Origin: JBNLBS01 sp050303415
Lineage (GTDB): Bacteria > Pseudomonadota > Gammaproteobacteria > Methylococcales > Methylomonadaceae
Length of the DNA stretch: 33,814 bases
Assembly (NCBI GenBank): GCA_050303415.1
Contig: JBNLBS010000024.1
Coordinates: 1-33,814 of the forward strand
Reading direction: 5' to 3'
The notes beneath the pieces are model-generated. The model was not told where the DNA came from. It worked only from the letters and a program-made list of their open reading frames with translations, and searched no databases. Numbering within the stretch: the first letter of the stretch is position 1; every line of letters begins with the position of its first letter. Positions 31,070 through 33,814 of this stretch are shown here, piece after piece. The position numbers were made by a program, and so were the translations under genes.

Positions 31070-32496
31070 TGTTGGCGGTAGCACCGGAATATAGTCGGGC
31101 TCGGGTAATTGTGGTGGGGGATGTGATGTTGGATCGTTATTGGTCCGGCGATGCGTCACGGATTTCGCCTGAAGCGCCTGTCCCCGTGGTTAAGATTAAA
31201 GGGTGTGAAGAGCGGGTTGGCGGTGCAGCCAATGTGGCGCTTAATATCACTAAATTAGGCGGCCAGGTTAAATTAATAGGGGTTGTCGGTGATGATGCCG
31301 AGGGTAAGTTGCTTAAGCAATTACTCGAAGCCGAAGGTGTTGAGTGTGATTTTATTGTGCAAAAGCTCACCCCGACAATTTGTAAGCTTAGAGTAATGGC
31401 AAGGCACCAGCAGCTTATTAGGCTGGATTTTGAAGAGTCGACGTTAAATTTTAATAGCGCCGAGTTGGCGGACAAAATAGCTGCTTATTTGCCGGAGACG
31501 CATACCGTGGTTTTTTCTGATTACGGTAAGGGGACTTTGGCGCATGTTGCACAATATATAGCGCAGGCAAAAAAGGCTGGAGCCAAAGTTTTGATTGATC
31601 CTAAGGGGGTTGATTATTCTCGCTATGCCCAAGCTGATATTATCACCCCGAATTATTCAGAATTGATTGCCGTTGTTGGTGACTGCCAATCTGAACAGGA
31701 ATTGATCGACAAAGGTAGAAATTTGTTAAGGCAGAATAAAATTGCCAATCTGCTATTAACTCGAGGTGAAGCCGGAATGAGTCTGGTACAGGAGCAGCAG
31801 GTTCATTCATTACCGACACAGGCGAAAGATGTATTTGATGTGACCGGTGCGGGAGATACCGTCATTGCCGTGATGGCCATGTCGGTAGCGTTGAATATGT
31901 CTTTGTATGATTCGATGTATCTGTCAAATTTGGCTGCAGGTATTGTCGTCGGCAAGCTGGGTACCTCAACCGTGAGCCTTCAGGAATTAACCAAGGCCAT
32001 GCATGGTAGTCGTAGTTCAGTTTTTGGCACGGTGTCGGAAGATGAATTGAATGACTTGATTGCCGGAGCCAAAGCCAACGGTGAACGCATAGTTATGACC
32101 AACGGTTGTTTTGATTTGTTGCATGCCGGCCATGTTACATATTTAGAACAGGCGCGCGAATTAGGCGATAGATTGATTGTTGCAGTTAATTCAGATGCAT
32201 CTGTCAAACAATTGAAAGGCGACAGTCGTCCGATAAATGGATTGCAGGCGAGGATGACCGTTTTATCCGCCTTGGCATGTGTTGATTGGGTTGTCCCATT
32301 TGAAGAGGAAACTCCGGAAAGGCTTTACTGCAGATTATTGCCCGATGTCATCGTAAAAGGTGGCGATTATAAGCCGGACGAGGTGGCAGGTGCAGATTGC
32401 GTGGTAAATGCCGGTGGCGAAGTAAAAATTTTACAATTTGTTGATGGGCATTCAACAACATCAATGATAGATAAGGCAAAAGGTGAGCAGGCATGA
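31069..32496 (+). CDS. hldE: Bifunctional heptose-7-phosphate kinase / heptose-1-phosphate adenylyltransferase
   Basis: HldE catalyses two steps of the ADP-heptose route: phosphorylation at C1 and, after dephosphorylation by GmhB (not in this window), adenylyl transfer. The ribokinase-type N-terminal domain (about 1-320) shows VGDVMLDRYWSGDASRISPE, VGGAANVALNI and DVTGAGDT (257-264, catalytic Asp). The C-terminal nucleotidyltransferase domain has MTNGCFDLLHAGHV (HxGH at 352-355) and IVKGGDY. At 475 residues it is the full fused form. ATG 31069 has GAGGAG eight bases upstream. It overlaps gmhA by one base and hldD by four (ATGA), a coupled unit. Confidence 0.97.
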   Translation: MLAVAPEYSRARVIVVGDVMLDRYWSGDASRISPEAPVPVVKIKGCEERVGGAANVALNITKLGGQVKLIGVVGDDAEGKLLKQLLEAEGVECDFIVQKLTPTICKLRVMARHQQLIRLDFEESTLNFNSAELADKIAAYLPETHTVVFSDYGKGTLAHVAQYIAQAKKAGAKVLIDPKGVDYSRYAQADIITPNYSELIAVVGDCQSEQELIDKGRNLLRQNKIANLLLTRGEAGMSLVQEQQVHSLPTQAKDVFDVTGAGDTVIAVMAMSVALNMSLYDSMYLSNLAAGIVVGKLGTSTVSLQELTKAMHGSRSSVFGTVSEDELNDLIAGAKANGERIVMTNGCFDLLHAGHVTYLEQARELGDRLIVAVNSDASVKQLKGDSRPINGLQARMTVLSALACVDWVVPFEEETPERLYCRLLPDVIVKGGDYKPDEVAGADCVVNAGGEVKILQFVDGHSTTSMIDKAKGEQA

Positions 32497-33437
32497 TAGT
32501 TGTTACTGGCGGAGCTGGTTTTATAGGTAGCAATCTTATTCGAGCATTAAACGATAGAGGCGAACGTGACATATTGTTAGTCGATCATTTGGTCAATGGC
32601 CGGAAAATGCACAATATAGCTGATCTTGAGATAGCAGATTATATGGATAAAACTGAATTTCTCAATATGCTCGAAGTGGATGATTTTTTAAGGGATGTTG
32701 ATATTGTTTTTCACCAGGGGGCATGTTCTGCCACAACGGAATGGGATGGTCAATTCGTAATGAAAAACAACTATGATTATTCAAAACGACTGTTGCACTG
32801 GAGCATGAAAAGAAACGCGGCCTTTGTTTACGCATCATCAGCATCGGTCTATGGACATGGTGATCAGGGTTTTCGTGTTGAAAGAGAATGTGAGCATCCA
32901 ATTAATATGTATGCCTATTCAAAATTTCAATTTGACCAATATGTGCGCCGGGTGATGGAGGAAACGGATCATCAAATTGTCGGTTTCCGCTATTTTAATG
33001 TTTATGGTCCGAGAGAACAGCACAAAGGGACAATGAGTAGCACAGCTTTTCATTTTAATAACCAAATAAAAGAAAATAAAAAGGCAAGGTTATTTGAAGG
33101 CTGTGATGGAATGGCAAATGGTGAACAAAAAAGAGATTTTATTTATATCGATGACGTGGTCAAAGTTAATTTATGGTTTATGGATAATCCAGACAAGTCA
33201 GGAATCTATAATGTGGGTACAGGGCGGGCTGAAACGTTTAACTCGATTGCTGAAGCCGTAATTGAGTGGCATCAAGAAGGTGAAATAGAATACATTTCAT
33301 TTCCAGATCATCTAAAGGGGGCTTACCAAAGTTTCACCCAGGCGGATATTTCAGATTTAAGGCAGGCCGGTTATACGGAAGAGTTTTTAACGGTAAAGCA
33401 AGGCGTAACAAAATATTTAGACTGGTTAAATAAATAA
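32493..33437 (+). CDS. hldD: ADP-glyceromanno-heptose 6-epimerase
   Basis: HldD turns ADP-D-glycero-D-manno-heptose into the L-glycero form, the donor used by core heptosyltransferases. This 314-residue short-chain dehydrogenase-fold enzyme has the NADP-binding VTGGAGFIGSN (4-14), Ser116 in YASSASVYG, and the catalytic pair Tyr140 and Lys144 in MYAYSKFQFD. It also has FRYFNVYGPREQHKG and FIYIDDVV. The length matches the E. coli enzyme. ATG 32493 overlaps the hldE stop (ATGA). It is the last gene of the LPS run. A short inverted repeat without a T-run (33484-33504) follows, so termination is not clearly visible before the strong promoters. Confidence 0.97.
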   Translation: MIVVTGGAGFIGSNLIRALNDRGERDILLVDHLVNGRKMHNIADLEIADYMDKTEFLNMLEVDDFLRDVDIVFHQGACSATTEWDGQFVMKNNYDYSKRLLHWSMKRNAAFVYASSASVYGHGDQGFRVERECEHPINMYAYSKFQFDQYVRRVMEETDHQIVGFRYFNVYGPREQHKGTMSSTAFHFNNQIKENKKARLFEGCDGMANGEQKRDFIYIDDVVKVNLWFMDNPDKSGIYNVGTGRAETFNSIAEAVIEWHQEGEIEYISFPDHLKGAYQSFTQADISDLRQAGYTEEFLTVKQGVTKYLDWLNK

Positions 33438-33483
33438 ACGCTCAAACAGGACCGGATTAGACATGGATGATAAAGCGTGATTT

Positions 33484-33504
33484 ATGGTTTTTAAAAACAA
33501 CCAT
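33484..33504 (+). repeat. Short inverted repeat after hldD
   Basis: ATGGTT (33484-33489) and AACCAT (33499-33504) are complementary around an AT-rich loop with a T5A5 centre. It lacks a T-run, so only a weak terminator or chance palindrome can be claimed. Confidence 0.3.
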
Positions 33505-33539
33505 GCAATAAGCAAAGATAACGAAGCTTTAAATAATCG

Positions 33540-33567
33540 TTGACTGTCATGTAAGCGTACCTATAAT
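33540..33567 (+). promoter_or_regulatory. Tandem sigma70 promoter P1 (rRNA-type region)
   Basis: TTGACT (33540-33545) and TATAAT (33562-33567) are separated by 16 bases. GTCCTGCTCG follows, a GC-rich discriminator. This is the first of three near-consensus promoters in 230 bases, none followed by a gene inside the window. A run of eight G lies at 33582-33589, just after the expected start site. Confidence 0.8.
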
Positions 33568-33630
33568 GTCCTGCTCGTTCAGGGGGGGGCTACGTAATCG
33601 GAAGGCGAGTAAGAAAAAATTAACAAGGTG

Positions 33631-33658
33631 TTGACAGTTAGGTTATATAGGCTATAAT
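33631..33658 (+). promoter_or_regulatory. Tandem sigma70 promoter P2 (rRNA-type region)
   Basis: A fully consensus TTGACA (33631-33636) and TATAAT (33653-33658) with 16-base spacing, the spacing of E. coli rrn P1 promoters. The downstream element GGCTCGCTTAAG (33663-33674) recurs after P3 as GGCTCACTTAAG. Confidence 0.85.
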
Positions 33659-33662
33659 ATCC

Positions 33663-33783
33663 GGCTCGCTTAAGAGGAAGCATCACTTAAGCAGAAAGAA
33701 AAAGTTAAATGATTTTTTGAAAATAGTTTAAAAAATGGTTTGACAAGCCAGTTAAAGCGGTTATAATAGCTGGCTCACTTAAG
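33663..33783 (+). repeat. Repeated GGCTCRCTTAAG element after promoters P2 and P3
   Basis: The 12-base element occurs at 33663-33674 and 33772-33783 with one difference, each five bases after a TATAAT box. P1 has a diverged version (TGCTCGTTCAG). The shared position covers the expected transcription start and discriminator, suggesting that the promoters arose by duplication or share initiation control. Confidence 0.6.
33740..33767 (+). promoter_or_regulatory. Tandem sigma70 promoter P3 (rRNA-type region)
   Basis: Consensus TTGACA (33740-33745) and TATAAT (33762-33767), again with 16 bases between. GGCTCACTTAAG (33772-33783) follows as after P2. The window ends 47 bases after the -10, before any gene. 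A 16S rRNA or other stable-RNA or translation operon downstream is inferred. Confidence 0.85.
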
Positions 33784-33814
33784 CGGATAGCTGCTTAGGT
33801 GGCAGGTGAATAAC

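Noticed and set aside
1..33814. CRISPR array, prophage, insertion sequence or tRNA gene
   Set aside because: No regular spaced repeats, transposase, integrase, phage structural gene or cloverleaf was seen on either strand; the only recombination-like signals are the tentative attC motifs.

Overview
This 33.8 kb window comes from a Gram-negative gammaproteobacterium. The purine, tadA, mltF, pgi and heptose-LPS genes all read as gammaproteobacterial, base composition is moderately AT-rich, and a copper-protein cluster (multicopper oxidase, cupredoxin and an anchored partner) is reminiscent of methane- or ammonia-oxidising bacteria. A methanotroph of the Methylococcales is my best guess. This is inference, because no diagnostic methane oxidation gene is present.

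Layout. (1) 1-3868: the last codons of an oxaloacetate decarboxylase beta subunit with its terminator, then guaB, guaA and tadA. A hairpin-plus-T-run with a small leader ORF lies between guaB and guaA. (2) 3950-4878, minus strand: a two-gene unit of envelope proteins (Tyr/Pro-rich secreted protein, glycine-zipper lipoprotein). (3) 4879-6671: an accessory patch with a small membrane protein flanked by integron attC-like motifs, a GNAT acetyltransferase and a GFA/CENP-V zinc protein. (4) 6836-11266: a YihY-family membrane protein, then minus-strand pgi and mltF. (5) 11527-16117: a copper cluster made of a periplasmic protein whose mature N-terminus is predicted to be histidine, a membrane-anchored two-domain multicopper oxidase and an anchored cupredoxin. 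A strong terminator follows, then a YqaA-type membrane protein and an unrecognised polytopic membrane protein. A convergent SAM methyltransferase closes this part. (6) 17304-33437: a lipopolysaccharide inner-core locus. It holds five kinase-like domains in four proteins, a Mig-14-like protein, a PIG-L deacetylase, an O-acetyltransferase, GT2 and WaaG-type GT4 glycosyltransferases, WaaP, a methyltransferase, a carbamoyltransferase, MsbA, and the ADP-heptose pathway genes gmhA-hldE-hldD. (7) 33438-33814: three tandem near-consensus sigma70 promoters of the kind found before rRNA operons, pointing out of the window.

How the genes work together. GmhA, HldE and HldD make most of the route to ADP-L-glycero-D-manno-heptose, the core sugar donor. 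WaaG and the GT2 enzyme extend the core. WaaP and related kinases, the carbamoyltransferase, the acetyltransferase, the deacetylase and the methyltransferase would decorate it, and MsbA flips core-lipid A. The gene set and order strongly resemble the Pseudomonas aeruginosa core locus as I remember it. The most interesting, least described part is the copper cluster, where three exported proteins each carry copper-type motifs and a C-terminal membrane anchor, suggesting a periplasm-facing copper redox assembly. All product names come from reading the sequence; no database search was run.
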